Assembly: GCA_021229015.1 (NCBI GenBank)
Contig: CM037789.1
Coordinates: 43,018,377-43,082,376, forward strand
DNA from: Solen grandis
Lineage: Eukaryota > Mollusca > Bivalvia > Adapedonta > Solenidae
Reading direction: 5' to 3'
Length of the DNA stretch: 64,000 nucleotides
Shown: positions 42,601 to 57,600 of the stretch, piece after piece
Layout of the letters: every line of letters begins with the position of its first letter
Numbering within the stretch: the stretch's first letter is position 1
Program-made: the position numbers and the translations under genes
Notes under the pieces: model-generated
Database searches by the model: none
Seen by the model: only the letters and a program-made list of their open reading frames with translations
What the model was told of the DNA's origin: nothing

Positions 42601-45600
42601 TTTTATCATTCATGTTTTAAAGCACTGCTAAAGCTTTTTGACCTTTTTTTATTGCTGTAAACAAGATTTATCAGTGCATGTTTCTTCAACCATACCATAC
42701 CCCGAGTAAACAAAGTTATATTCAAGCATGTTTTTTACATGCTATTAAAACTGTCAGAGACAGTTAAATTGAATATTAATGATAAGATCAAGATGGTATG
42801 ATAATGTGTCGATGCAGAATGCCAGATTTGAAATATTACAAATATTTATGCCAAATTAGTCAATCTTTTTCGTATTCAAAAACAGTCCCGTAGAATTAAC
42901 TTTTACTTTCACTTCGAAATTAACACGAGCCGTGAACATTATCAAAGGGTTGTAGGTTTGTGTTCACTTATTTCCTCTACAATCATCAGCAATGGTAGCC
43001 ATGATGACCCGTTGCTTATAGCAACGGATTCGCTAATAGACACCCAGTTGTGTACTCTAACTTCCGGAGTTTTTGATGAACATGACAAGTGGCACATGCC
43101 CATTAAAGGACAGGGGCAATTTGCCGACAAAAGCTGGGCGTGGCAAAAGGTCAGCTGGGCGCCTCGCCCGGCTATTTAAGGCTAGCTGGGGCAATGTCCT
43201 AGTAGCTATTAATTCTATCAAAGCCATGCATATAACTTCACAATATAAGCTTTTAAAATGCCAAACAATGGAAATCCTATAGGCAAATTGACATATTATG
43301 ATATGTGATAGTTCTTTTATTGCCACCATTTGATAATTTTGCTGTCATGAGTTATCTCCCCTGAAAACTAAGGAAGAAAGAAAGAAAGAAAGAAAGAAAA
43401 GTGACATTCTCCATTTTTCTACAGTCAAGTTTATTTATTTTTTCATGAAATTTGATGGAAAAAAAAGTGACTTTCTCCATTTCTCATGCCCTTTTATAGT
43501 TGCTCAAAGAATTTGATTCCATGCAGAACTCTGGTTGCCATGGTAATAGAATGAAAAAACATATGAAAACTTTAAAAATCTTCTCCAAAAGTACTGGCCA
43601 GATTTCAAAGTTATTTGGCACAGATGATCCTTGGGTCACTCTCTACCAAGTTCGTTCAAATTACTTTGATCCGGTGAAAAACATGGCTGCCAGGGGGCGG
43701 AGCCCGTTTTCCTTATATGAATATAGTAAAACCTTAAACAATCTTCTCCTCCAAAGTACTCCCTGGATTTCAAAGTTATTTGGCACAGACGTTCCTTAGG
43801 TCACTCTCTACCAAAATTGTTCAAATTATTTTGAATGGTTTAAAAAAATGGCCGACATGGGGCCGAGCCCATTTTCCTTATACGACTATAGCCTGTTTTC
43901 CTTATATGTATATAGTACAAATTTGAAAATTCTTCTTGTCTAAAAGAACTCACTCAATTTATGGCTGGCAGAGGGCAGAGCCCATTTTCCACGACATAAG
44001 ATATTTGCTGTTTCTTTTCCTCCCACTTATGCTTGGTTCTCGAGATGAGATAATTATATTCCATATTCACTAAAAACAAACATTTTCTTTTTATTAAATA
44101 TTGTTAGCTCACCTGAGCACAACATGCTCATGGTGAGCTTTTGTGATCACCCTGCGTCCGTCATGCGACGTCAACAATTTTCTTTAAACAACATCTCCTC
44201 TGAAACTGCTGGACAGAATTTGATCAAACTTGGCAGGGATGATCCTTGGGTGATCCTTCACAAAAATTGCAAAAATAAACTTGATCCATGTAGAACTCTG
44301 GTTTCAATGGTAATGGAGAGAGAAAAAATATGATAACTTTAAAAATCATCTTCAAAATTACTGGCCAGATTTCAAAATGTTTTGGTACAGATGTTCCTTG
44401 GGTAACCATCTACCAAGATTGGTAAAATTATTAGGATCGTAAAAAAACATGGCCACCAGGGGCGGGACTAATTTGCCTTATTAGTTATATGTACATAATG
44501 AAAACTTTAAACAATATCATTCTCCTCTGAAACCGCTGGACAGAATTTGATTAAACTTGACAGGGATGATCCTTGGGTGAACCTCCACAAAAGTTGCTAA
44601 AATAAACTTGATCCATGTTGAACTCTGGTTGCCATGGCCAAGGAAAGAAATAAAATATGAAAACTTTAAAAATTATCTTTTTCAAAATTACTAGCCAGAT
44701 TTCAAAATGTTTTAGTACAGATATTCCTTGGGTAACCATCTACCAAGATTGCTAAAATTATTCCGATCCGTAAAAAAACATGGCCACCAGGGGCGGGCTA
44801 ATTTGCCTTATATGTACATAGTGAAAACTTTATACGACATCTCTTAAACCGTTGGACAGAATTTGATTATATTTATATGTACATAATGAAAATTTTGGAC
44901 AGAATTTGATTAAACTTGACAGGGATGATCCTTGGGTGAACCTCCACAAAAGTTGCTAAAATAAACTTGATCCATGTTGAACTCTGGTTGCCATGGCCAA
45001 GGAAGGAAAAAAAATATGAAAACTTTAAAAATTATCTTTTTCAAAATTACTAGCCAGATTTCAAAATGTTTTGGTACAGATGTTCCTTGGGTAACTCTCT
45101 ACCAAGATTGCTAAAATTATTCCGATCCGTAAAAAACATGGCCACCAGGGACGGGCTAATTTCCCTTATATGTACACAGGGATTTACACTACTTTTGATT
45201 TTCAGGGGTCCACTGGACTCAGGATCCTTAAAAACAGGGGTCCATCATTAATTTCAGGGGGTCCAAGCTATTTAACCTCACCAAAATATACTACTCAAAA
45301 TTTGCTAAGGATCACTAGCTATTTTCCAGAAGAGTTATAAGTCTTGCGACTTTGAGGGCATGGAATGTTAAAGTAAATTTTAAAACTTTTTTTTTTCTGC
45401 GCAGATGTGTTGTTACTATACCAAAGCCATTATCTTTAACTAAAAGTATGTATTCCAGATCCTTAAAATTGAGAAATTTATTAAATTTAATAAGTGCAAA
45501 TTTTGAGAATTCACATTAAAATTTGACAAGGTGGATAACAGACATTCTTGTTTTCTTACAGTATCATTTCAAGCATCCTTAACAAGTATTCCTTGTAGAA

Positions 45601-48600
45601 AACAAAAATATCTGGATATTCAAAATTCTGTTATACACCGTCTGCAACTGAATCACATAATCATTGAGTTCACTAACAGTATTTTCAACGCTTTGATCGT
45701 GATCAGCTTTAATAGCGGTTGCGAAATTTGAACGCATATTTAAGACTTGTAAGCTGTTCATGTAGACATCAGTGTCTTGATGACGAATTAATAAGGAGTT
45801 TTGAAAGTTTATGCAACCCTCTGTAAAGGGATTTGATGAGCTTTTCGCCGAAATGCAGGTATTACAATACGTACATGCCTTCGTCACGGAACTGTAGCCA
45901 TTTAAATTTTTCAAGCCATATACTGAAATTTCTGCTCACGTTTTGATTTTGAGGAAGATTGTAACTGTAATCAGGGTGACCAGTTGACAATAAATTTTCA
46001 TGTTTCTCGTCATCGCGATCTTTTCTTTTGCCCCATAAACTTCTTAAGTCAGTTTGTGTTTGCCATGCTTAACTTTGATAAGACATGTGAGCGGAAACGT
46101 TCAATGATTGGACGCTAATTTTAAAAGGCACAGTGATTGGCTTGTAAATTTAACTAGTTAAATATAGCGTTGGAAATTCCAAGAGATTTACGAAGACATT
46201 TGATAATGAATTGGCACAGATATTCTGGACAATTCGTGCGTACACATGGACGCAGACTTTATTTTTCGGTGCGTACAGTCTGTGATTCATGCGTATATGG
46301 ACGCAGGATCCTGCGTCCGGTAAATCCCTGTGTACATAGTGAAAATTTTATACGACATCTCTTAAACCGTTGGACAGAATTTGATTATATTTATATGTAC
46401 ATAATGAAAACTTTAAACAACATCATTCTCCTCTGAAACCGCTGGACAGAATTTGATTAAACTTGACAGGGATGATCCTTGGGTGAACCTCCACAAAAGT
46501 TGCTAAAATAAACTTGATCCATGTTGAACTCTGGTTGTCATGGCAATGGAAAGAAAAAAATATCAAAACTTTAAAAATCATCTCCTTCAAAACTACTAGC
46601 CTGATTTCAAAATGTTTTAGTACAGATGTTCCTTTGGAAACCTTCTACTAAGAATGCTAACATTATTTCATTCCATAAATAAACATGGCCGCCAGGAGTG
46701 GGGCTTCTTTGCCTTAACCCTTTCCCTCATATATATATATATATACTCATTCTGACGCTTCAGGAGGTACCACATAAAGCCGGATCTGCAGAAAACCACA
46801 GTTAAACCTTACCAAATTTAATTATAAAGTTCTCATTTCCAGACCACTGAGGAGCAGTGAACAGCATAAAACCTGATCAGCCTGCGAGTTACTCGCAGGC
46901 TGATCTGGTTTTATGTTGTTCGCTTAGGTCTTTTCATGGTGTCCTCTATGAGGGAAAGGGTTAAATGTATATAGTGAAAACTTCACTGCTCCAAAACTAC
47001 TGGCCAGATTTTAAAATGTTTTGGCACAGATGTTCCTTGCGTAAACCTCTACCAAGATTGCTCCTTTAGAGCAGTGGTACTCAGGTAAGCGATATAGGGC
47101 CATCATGGCCCTCTTGTTTTCTATAGTTTTTGCATTAAACTAATCAGACATTACCAAAAATGGCACCAAATAATGTCAAATTATTTGACGTAACCGTGAC
47201 TTCATGGAAATCTTTATCCGTTTCACGTTCTTCTTTGCTATTTATTTCAATGTACCGGGAACCAAAATTTTATATCACGCACAGTTTCAGCAGTTAGATA
47301 TGAGTTATATCTCACTGATACATTTCAGTATCTCATCGAAAATCATAGATAAAATTTAATTTCAATACAAAATTTTGAAATTTGATCACGGGAATAAACA
47401 ACAGATAGGGTTAACATGGACACCCTTAAAACAGAAACAAAGGTCAAGGTCCCACTCAGAGGTCGTGTTTCAACTTCTTTTATTTTACGTTGATTCAGAA
47501 ATAAGTTCTTGCAACTTATATTAAGCCCTCTTGATGGTTCCATGGACCAGTTCTTTGCGCCTTGGAAGGTCATGAGAAGTCTTATTTGGTTCGAACTGAC
47601 AACCTTTGGATCACAGTCACATATGTACCCCCTTCAACTGTTACCCTGCCATTTATAAATCATTTGAATAAGCAGCATAGATTGTGTTATAATAGTACAG
47701 TGTTACATATAAAGTTTTAAAACTTAAAATCATTCTGCAAATTTACAGAATCCAGCAAGTTATTCAGCAAGAATCTCATAATTGGGAATGAGTCAAATCC
47801 AATTTCAGGTGATATATAGCCTAATTAGCATGTAATTTTAGCTTAATAGACATGAGGAATGTTAGGTATGATAAATATACATAATCATTGAGTATTCTAT
47901 AATTTGTTATCCATTCCATTGATTTGAAAATTGCTGTTAATTTTTCTAATTATTTTTAACTGAGTCACAGTCATCGTATCCTCTGGTATACCATTACCAA
48001 TGATGATATGTTGAGTTGAGGGTATATATGCCTTATGGTTATATGGTATTAAAAGTAATGTGTATAAAATGCATATTTTGAATATTTGTGTAATTTGTGA
48101 TAAACTTGAACATAATGATTTCTGTTTACCCAGGTACGATTTGGATCTGACAAGCTTCTAGAGACTCCAGTGGCAAAAAAGAATGTATCAGTCAAGGAAT
48201 CCAGTCTTGCCACCAAATCAGTAACTGGCAAGTATCTTAAAACTACATACTGGTAAATGCATTTGAACACCAGATTTCACATAAGATGAGTAAATGAGAG
48301 AGGTGTTAAATTCCAAAAATTATCACCCACATTTCTCACACTTGACTTCCCAAATTGGAGATCAAGAAAAATACCAAAAAAAATACAGTCAAACCTGTCT
48401 TAAGAGGTCAGGTAATGGAACAAGAAAAATTACTGCATAACAGCAGTGGGTGCTAAATGAAGACTAAAAAGATAACAGAATGCTCTAGTTTGTTGATATT
48501 AAAATTGACCGCTTAATACAGGAGGCTGTTAATACAGATCCAACTGTATTCTGGTTTTTCAGTCACCATGCATAAAGGTTCACTTTCCATGACAAGAGGA

Positions 48601-51600
48601 AAGAACTTGTCAGTATTATGTTATATAACAGTACATGTAGAAAAAATTCTTTTAAAATTTCACTCACCCAGAATGCAAATTGATTCTTGGACAACCTGGC
48701 TATGTAGTAGTGATTGGAATCAGTCGAAAAAATATTTGTCGATTAATCAGAGACAAAAGTCACTGATTAATTGATTAAACATGATTAAATACCAAATATA
48801 CCATGTTTGGAGTAAATGCCTATTAAAACTCTCTTACTGTACAACATGAAAATAAAGTATTCTGTACTATATAGATTATATAGATATGTATTAGGTATAG
48901 ATGTTAATTTCTCAAATATTCAAATACATGTATAAACATTGAACCGAGATAAAGTATAAGAGGTTACAACCAGAGGCCAACGATAGGCGAAGTGCAACTT
49001 TGCAAGTATCAATTTATCAAATTAATGAAATTACCCAATCAGATGCGCGTTGAAATATTAACAACACCCCCTTTTTTGGTCAATAATTCATCAACGAATT
49101 ATTTTCGTCGTCATCGTCACGTCAACCAGTAGCTCGTCACTGATTCGTTGACTTTATGATTAATCAGCTCACCACTACTATGTAGTGATTACATGATTGT
49201 ATTCGGATGAAAATTCAATGAATATTTCAAATGTCAGTGAATTTTGTTGGTTAGATGTATGCTTCAAGATGATATTTTTTCCCAAATGTTGGTGCAAACT
49301 GTAATTGAGTTAAATATTGTTCCAAAACTTTTCCCTTTTCCCTCATAGAGGACACCATGAAAAGACCTATGCGAACAGCATAAAACCAGATCAGCCTGCG
49401 AGTAACTCGCAGGCTGATCAGGTTTTATGCTGTTTGCTGCTCCTCATGGTTGGAAATGTGGATTTTAATCAGGCTTTATGTGGTACCTATTGAGTGCGTC
49501 AAAATGAGTCTATATGAGGGAAAGGGTTAAAGGTCTTTAAAAAATTTGAATCATTTGTCTCGATATCTAAAGTCCCAATCAATGATTAATCTGCGAGTGC
49601 TAGAAAACTTAGAGTGATAACAATATGTTCATGGTATGAGCAGCTTGGTAAAGTCTGCCTATTTGCAGATTGATTTTACCTATCAGATTGTGATATATTT
49701 CTGTTGTTTGCTACATGTTTTGTTATACTGTAACATTGACTTTCACAGTGTGTGGGGATGGCAAGGAGAATCTGAAGACTCCTGCCACCAAGGAACAGGT
49801 GAAGGAACAGTGGCCTGAGAGTGGTGTTGAACTGACTGGGCGAGACCATGAGGACCCAACACAGTATGTGAGAAGTTCACTTAAAGAAATCACTAGAAAT
49901 GTGCCAATATACTTGAATGAAGCTGAACAGGATTATTCTGTCAAGTCTCTTGGCTGCTCTAAATATTACCTACCCTTACCCTTGTGTGTTCAAAACTCAA
50001 ATGGTTTTTAATCAGTCATTAGTATGAAACAGCTGTGAAAGGTAAGAAAAGTAGGAGAGAATCATCTATCTGTTCTTCAGCCTTTAAAATAGTGCCAAAT
50101 AATGGATAGATCCATGACATTTTATATGTATTATCTTTGAAAGGGGACCTTACCACTGCAAACAAAGATATAACATTAGTCCTCATTGCTGTGGGAAACC
50201 ATTATAGACCTGCAATTTGTTTTGGACCTCTGAATATCTCTGCTTCTCTCTGTCAACACACTCCAGGTTTTGTTTACACCCCACAGAGTGTTTTTGGTCC
50301 ATTTTGACAACCAATGTTTGGTCATGTTCCCAATATGAAAAGTTTTTTTCCCAATTTCAAAGAGAAAATTCCCAATTCAAGGAACAAAAGAAAAACATGT
50401 TAAAGAAAAAAAATCTGGGGGTTGGGTCATGTTCCCAAAATAGTGAGAGAAAAAACCCTGTCCCAGTGTAGAGACATGGTGTCCATGGCCTGTTTTCTTC
50501 AGTGTAGAGATGACTATGAAGAGGATATTGTTCATATTATATTTCATTACAGTGATAGTGACACCAGTAGGACCAGTGCAGACAGTGGGATAGAGGAAGG
50601 CACAGCAGAGACGGTCTGTGTAGATAAGAAGGTAAGGTTGCCCTGCAGGCAGAATTTACATAAATTTCCAAGTACAAGTTATTCATAGAGATCCTTGAAA
50701 GGATTAGGGTATTTATCATAGTAGTGAAGTGTGCTTTTATGTGTGTTTATAATATTTGTCTGGACTCCAAAGCATAACTGCAGAACAACAAAAAGTGTTC
50801 TCTTCAAACTTATATAAGAATATAGTAAAGTAGATTGCACTCATTATAAGTACAGTGCAGAAGAATCGTCACTCTGGGCAAGTAGTATTCTCACCATGAG
50901 GCAAGGGGATATAGTAACCATAGCCTTGTACATAATATTTTGTCCAGAGCATAATTCAAGACAGTTTTGCAGTAGATTCAAGACAAAACTTTTCTGTATT
51001 CACAGCAAATTGAAATGGAATTTTTTGTATACACGTTATTTGATTATAGACAAAACATTTAAAAACTTCCACATGTCGCGTTTGTTTACATTGACAATCT
51101 CAGTGCACTACAATTATCGCATGGACTGTTACGTTCACTTGTCCAATCAGCTTTAATGCAACATGTAGGCTACAGTGATTTCTGAGCTATTGAAAAGAAA
51201 CAAACAGCTGGTCTACTATCGTCTTGCCGGTTTTAACCGTTATTAGTCATGAATCAGGTTTATTTTCAATTAAATATTTATGAAATATTTTAATAACAAT
51301 TCCCATGTTTGGTAATAACTAAGCGGTCTAATACATGTAACAAAAATCTTGGTGTGCACATTTGTACCGGTACTTTTCATACTGCTACAATTTGTACATG
51401 TTTAACTTTCAATGCAGAAAAGATAGCTTCCAACATATCTTTTCATGAAGAATGATGACATAAGTGGCTGATAAAAGTGATATGCCCCAGAATCCTCGGA
51501 ATCTGAATTTGAGTTTGAAAAATGTTTTAAGAGTGACATTACCGCTAAAAACTATAATGCTACAAATGACTGAACTACATATTAGTTTTTAGTGGTAATG

Positions 51601-54600
51601 TCACTTTTAAAACACTTTTTTCAAACTCAAATTCAAATAGTTGAATCTGAAAAAAAAATGATTAGAAGACATTTGTAACTGGCAGAGTAGCATCAACTTA
51701 AGCTAGGTTGGAAGAAACCTTATTTGGTCCTGTCAAATGAGGTTTTAACTATTTCTAAAGTTCTAGATTCAGTAAGAAATTGATTGCTGTATTCATTCAA
51801 TATATGTTAGAAATAATTTTTGAAAAACTTGTTTTTTAAGTATTGCAAACGAATGATTAACATTTAAATAAGTATACAGATCATGCGGTTCAGTTTGGAC
51901 AGTGAATTAAATCTGGCAGAATAAAATTTAGAACTTGTTAATAAGTTTACTGCATATAATTACAATTGGTAAGAAATTAACTAATTTACTTCATTGTGGA
52001 TTTAAATTTTGGCAAATTATTTTCCTCATATTTCAAGATATTAAACACATTTTACAGCTTATTTTGTTTAACAGAATGAAAGAAAATCATGCAAGGAGTG
52101 GCTTCCAAAGTACCTTAAAATGTTCAATTTCTTTTCCCCTTCTTGTTGCCCTGGACACAAAAGGGGCCTTCATGGCCCCCTTGATCCCCGGCCTATTCAA
52201 ATACAATTACCTACTCTGACACACTTCAACAACCCTTGTATATTTTTGTAACTTGCAATGAGTACAAGTGCATAACAATCAATTTTTTGCAATACAGGTT
52301 TGACTGTTGCACCCCTACTTCCATATAGGGAAACTCTTTTATTGTGGAATTTTCACATTTCTTTGATGAAAATTTATATAGTATGATGTTTGACTTTCAG
52401 ACAGAAGATGTAGACACATCCTCAAAGGACATGGAACAGATATCTGATGTATTACTGGATGCTGAAAGACTCCTTAATTCACTGAAGAACTTTGACCCTG
52501 AATCAAGCATAGCTGGTGCCAAATTGACATCAGAATGTGACACAAAGTCATTGAGTGTTATTAAAGAAAGAAGTGAAGAGATAAGTGAAGGCACTCCTGT
52601 TTCTGCTAGTAATGATGGACATGTAGCAGCTGCAGCAGATGACCAAAATAGAGAGGAGGAGGCAATGGACGTTGAAGAAGCCATGGATGTGGATGAAAAT
52701 GGCATCTTGCCCCCACCAAGTAGTAGTGAATTTACCAAGTCCAGTGGAATAGACTTTCATACTGGTGAAACTGAGAAAAGCTTACCAGCTTCTCACAATA
52801 TTCAAGAGGTTGATGACGAAATTCAGTTTAATGTGAAAATCTCAGATGAAGTAGGCAAGACACATCAAGACAGTAAGTCTGCAGAGGCATCTGATGATGA
52901 TGACGAGTTTTTGTCAGCTGATGAGGCAATGGAAGTGGATGAGATACTTACACCAGTAAAGAAAACAGAAGTACCGCTGGAAGCAAGTACAGCCACCAAT
53001 GCTGAAAATGCTGAAGAGTCACCAGAGAGAATACCACCCAAGGTTGGGTACAATCTAGATTTTGATGAATTAGAACACATGAATCCATTTGCCACTAAAG
53101 CAAGTTTAATGAATAGTCCAGATGTTGGGAAGACACCCAAACCTGAACAAGATCCTGAGAAGACACAAAAACAAGATGTTTCTGAGAGCACACAAAATAA
53201 TGATGCTCCTGAGAAAACACAAAAACATGAGGTTCCTGAGAAGAATCAAATTGATGTTGCAGAGACCTCCTCAGCTGAGAAGCTGCATAAAAAAGTTGAT
53301 TCTGAAAACAAAAGTGACATTGTAACAAAGGATTTTCATGTGGAAGAAAGTGATGTTCAAGCTCAAAAGATAGACGTAGAAAATACACAAGAGGCAATAG
53401 AAAAGACGAGTCAAGATCAAGAAGAAAGAGAAAATATTGCTGTTGCAAATGATAGTAAAACAATTGCTGAATCATTTGAAAAAAATAAATCTTCAACTGA
53501 GAAGTTGGAAGTTCCAGCCTGTAAAAAAACTTCTTCAGAAGAGGCCATAGTACCACCAGCAGAGAATAAACAGGAACAAGAGGAGAAAGTGCCCAATGAA
53601 GAGGTTGCATCACCAGAAAGAATTCCTCCAGAGGTGGGCTACAGTTTAGACTTTGATAATATAGAAGCAATGGACCCATTTGCTACTAAGAAAAGTATCA
53701 TGAACAGTCCTTCACATTCAAAAGATTCTGAACCTGCTGATGGAGAGGAACTTATAACATCAAATAACAGAGTCATTAAACCAGCAACTGATGTTAAGAC
53801 TGTAAGTGAACCTAACTCGGCACTATCTTCAAATAAGGAGGGAGAGTGCGAAGGGATGGAAAGTGTGCTTGAAGGTGGAAAAGAAACAGTAATCAAAACC
53901 AATAAAAAGGAAGATGTGCATCATACAGAGGAAAACCTTTCAGCAGAGGCAGAAAATAAGGAGAATAATATAACAACTGACACAGCTATAATGGATACAG
54001 AAAGCAAAGTTTTGGCTGAGAAATGCAAAGTTGAAGTTTCAGAAATCGACTTAAACGACATGGATCCATTCAAAACTAAAACAATGATCCAAAATTCCCC
54101 TGTTAAAAAGGATGATCCACTTGAAAACATTGCAAAGTTTGAAGATACTGATTCTTTTCAATCTAATAAAGAAAAACAAAAAAATTCCCCCATAGCAGTA
54201 GATACAGTTTCAAAAGATGTTGTTTCAGAGATGTTTGAGGACATTAACCCGTTTCAACCAAAGACACAAATACAAAATTCCCCTGTTGCAAAGACTGAAA
54301 AAACATCATCCTTGAAAGAAACTGGGCTAATAGAATCTGAAACATTTGATGATATAAACCCTTTTAAATCAGGAGAACAAATGCATAACCTCCCTGTAGG
54401 TAAAGAAGGTTGCATTGATGAAATTGGTCTTGAATCCCTTGAAGATATTGACCCATTTAAGCCTAAGAAACAGGTACAGAATTCACCAGTTGATAATAAT
54501 AAATTGAATCGTATGGAAACTGAGTCTAACAATGACATGAATCCTTTAAAATCTAAGTCACCAATGAAAAAATCACCTGACAATGAACCCAAAAATGATG

Positions 54601-57600
54601 ACAAATATTCCACTCCCATAATCAGTGATGAAAGGGATTCAGAAGATAAAATTACCAAGGCAACAGATGTAAAGACAGACAGACTTGAAGATGTTGATTG
54701 CTTCAAACCAAAAGTACAGCTTCAAAATTCACCAGTTGCTAAAACTGAAAAAGACAAAACAGAGTTGAATGCTTTTGATGACATTGATCCATTTAAACCC
54801 AAGAAGCAGATGCAAAACTCCCCAGTTAAGACAGAGCAACCCATCTGTCAAACTGATGCTTTGGATGATATTGACTTAAATAAGTCAAAGAAGCAACTGG
54901 CTAACTCACCAGTGGGTAAATGTCCCATGACATGTGAGGCATCCAAAACTACTGACTTGTCTGCTGAGAGTGTTCCTGCCAGTAAGACATCAGAAACCAG
55001 TAATAAGGCAGACCCACTTGACAATCTGGACTCGATTGATCCATTCAAACCCAAGGTTGCAATTGCTAACTCACCAGCCCTTGGAGGGAACCCGTTCACG
55101 ACAAGAAGTAAAATGGCCAACTCACCTGGCCAAGGTACTCCGCAGTCCCTCACAGATGATGATTTTGGTTTGCCTGCAGACATGATAGAGAGGTGAGTTT
55201 ATTGATCATTTTCCCTCTTCAAAGAGGAATCATACATGTAGCTGTAGTTGTAAGTTTTACTGTGTACAGTTTATCTTCAAATTTTATTATAAACAGAACA
55301 CATGAAAGTCAGTAAATAAATTTTAGCAAGAGTATTGACAGTTATTATATAAAATATATCTTTAGGCAGTCTTTTCAAAAACATACGTAATGTTTTATTT
55401 AGTTTTATTGAGTCACTCTTTCGAATATGGAAGATTCAGTAAAAAGTAAAAATGAGACTTCAAAGGGGTGGGGCTGGTCAATACTCACATATATGTTATG
55501 TGAATTCTCTATTGGACTGCTTCAAAGATGAACTTCTGGTAATAAATGTGGCAGGATTCCAGCACTAAAGGTGATTTTTTGATTTCGTAAATGTGACATC
55601 GTTTAATCATTTTGACAATTTACACTTCCATGTTGACATATATGCTCTGAGCCTGAAGGAAAAAGTGAAGAAAAGCTTGATCGAATGATGCCTTAGATCA
55701 GAGATGGAAATATGTTATTTTATATTTAGATTTTGCCAAAGGAACTTTATAAACACTTATGTATTAAAATAATAATGGAATGGGATCCATTTATGTTCTG
55801 CACGGTTAACATATATAGTGCAGTACAGCACACATTGCAAGGTAGTCTCTTACTAGAGCTAGGCCTTTTTAGCCCACCTAAGCTTATGGGAATGTTAATT
55901 GTCTCGTCCATCCGTTGTCCACAAATAATTTGTTTATACTCCAGAATCACAATATTTTAGTTAACACTGCATAGGTCTTCAGGCCTTTAAATGAGATCTC
56001 TCTCAGAATGACTCCAACATTATGCTATAAATATTTGAACCAAAACATTTGATGTTATTGTAAACTATTTACTATTTTAATCAACTGAATCAAATTTGAT
56101 ATGTGTAGCTTGTTCCTGGTGTTTATTTTAAAACAAACAAAATACTTCTCTCTCTCTTTCTCTCTCTCTTTCTTTCTCTCTATGGCGAAGATACAAGTTA
56201 GTTAAGCATTGTCAATTATCGCTGTTACTTTTCCTTATGCACCCTAATAGCCATCAATTCCATCAAAGCCATGCATATAACTTAACAACATAAGCTTTCA
56301 AGATGTCAAACAATGGAAATTGACAAGATATGACATGACTGTGACAGAAGTTCTTTTATTACCTCCCCTTGATAATTTTGTTCACATGAATTATCTCCCC
56401 AGAAAACTTTTCCAATTTCCAGCATAAGTATTTAGTAATTTAGCACTGTTTAAAGTATGTCATACTGCATTGAGAGCTGTAACAATTAAAAAAAAAATGA
56501 ACCATTTGTGAGATATGTGACCAAATTTAGTTTTGCACTAATAATCTTTTTTTTTTTTTTCTTTTTTTTTTTTTTTTTCTTCCAAAATCTAATATCTCAG
56601 GGAGAATTGATGGTTTTAAATACATTCCTTTAGTGTCTGTAGGGAAACCAAATCAAGTAAGGTTACAATTGTTTGAATTTAATGTAAATTTTTGCACTTT
56701 TTGTGTCACCTGCTGTAAACAGAGATGTCACATAGGGATCACTTTTCTGTCGTCTGTCTGTCCAATACATTTTTCCGTCAGGCTTTAGCAAATGACACAT
56801 GTGTTCCAGAGGACACTCTTGTTAGTTTACCTGACCACTTTATGATCATGTTAAGACTGATGTCCATGTGTGTGTTTGCACAGTAGCAGTTTCATTTTTT
56901 GTGTCACCTGCTGTAAGCAGAGGTTGCACATAGGGATCACTTTTTTGGCATCTGTCTGTCACTTTCTGTCACATTTCACCAAGTGACACATGTGTTCCAA
57001 AGAACACACTTGTTAATTTCAATTGAACAGAACTTGTACCACCAGTAGATCTCAGTGGCCTGATCCCGTCATGTGTTACAGAGTTATGGCCATTGAAAAA
57101 GTCAAACAGGCATATTTTGCTTTGTGTGCATGATGGAAGTTTCATTTTGGATTTGATTTAAACCAGACTTTCACAAAACCAGAATTATGGCCCTTGCAGG
57201 GGCTAAAGTAGGCATTTTTTTGCCATGTCTGAGATCTAAATGTTATTTCTCCTTTCTTTTACTGCCACCATCCTGATCCCAGCAAGGGGACATGAGTGAT
57301 CAATTTAAGGCCATCTTGTTTTAAATTTTGACAGGATTTTTCCAAGTTATGGTCCTCAAACTTTAGACTAAAATATTTGAATGTTTTCAAACTTAGAACA
57401 ATATCTTGACTTTGGATGGACCTGCTACCCCCAAGTTGGGGCGACATTGTTTGTCTGTTCATCCCTTCCAAAATGTGTCCGGGCTCTAACAGGGTTCCCA
57501 CGGTCAGGGAAAAGTCAGGGATTTTTTTTTTTTCAAGGTCAGGGAAAAATCAGGAAAATTTGAAATTGGTGAGGGAAATTTGGAAATTCAGAAAAAGTCT

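Larger units (their letters stand above)
44105..47117 (+). mobile_element. Helentron-like element, GCTCACC family, 3-kb composite with two nested insertions
   Basis: 5' hairpin GCTCACCTGAGCAC/TGCTCATGGTGAGC. 3' CTCAGGTAAGC, stem GGGCCATCATGGCCC, TCTTGTTTT. Internal blocks (GACAGAATTTGATTAAACTT) repeat at about 44540, 44894 and 46446. Interrupted by elements at 45177-46330 and 46718-46960. Confidence 0.8.

Noticed and set aside
53095..53679. 194-codon minus ORF and other antisense frames within the large TACC exon
   Set aside because: Antisense shadows of a confirmed coding exon with repetitive composition.
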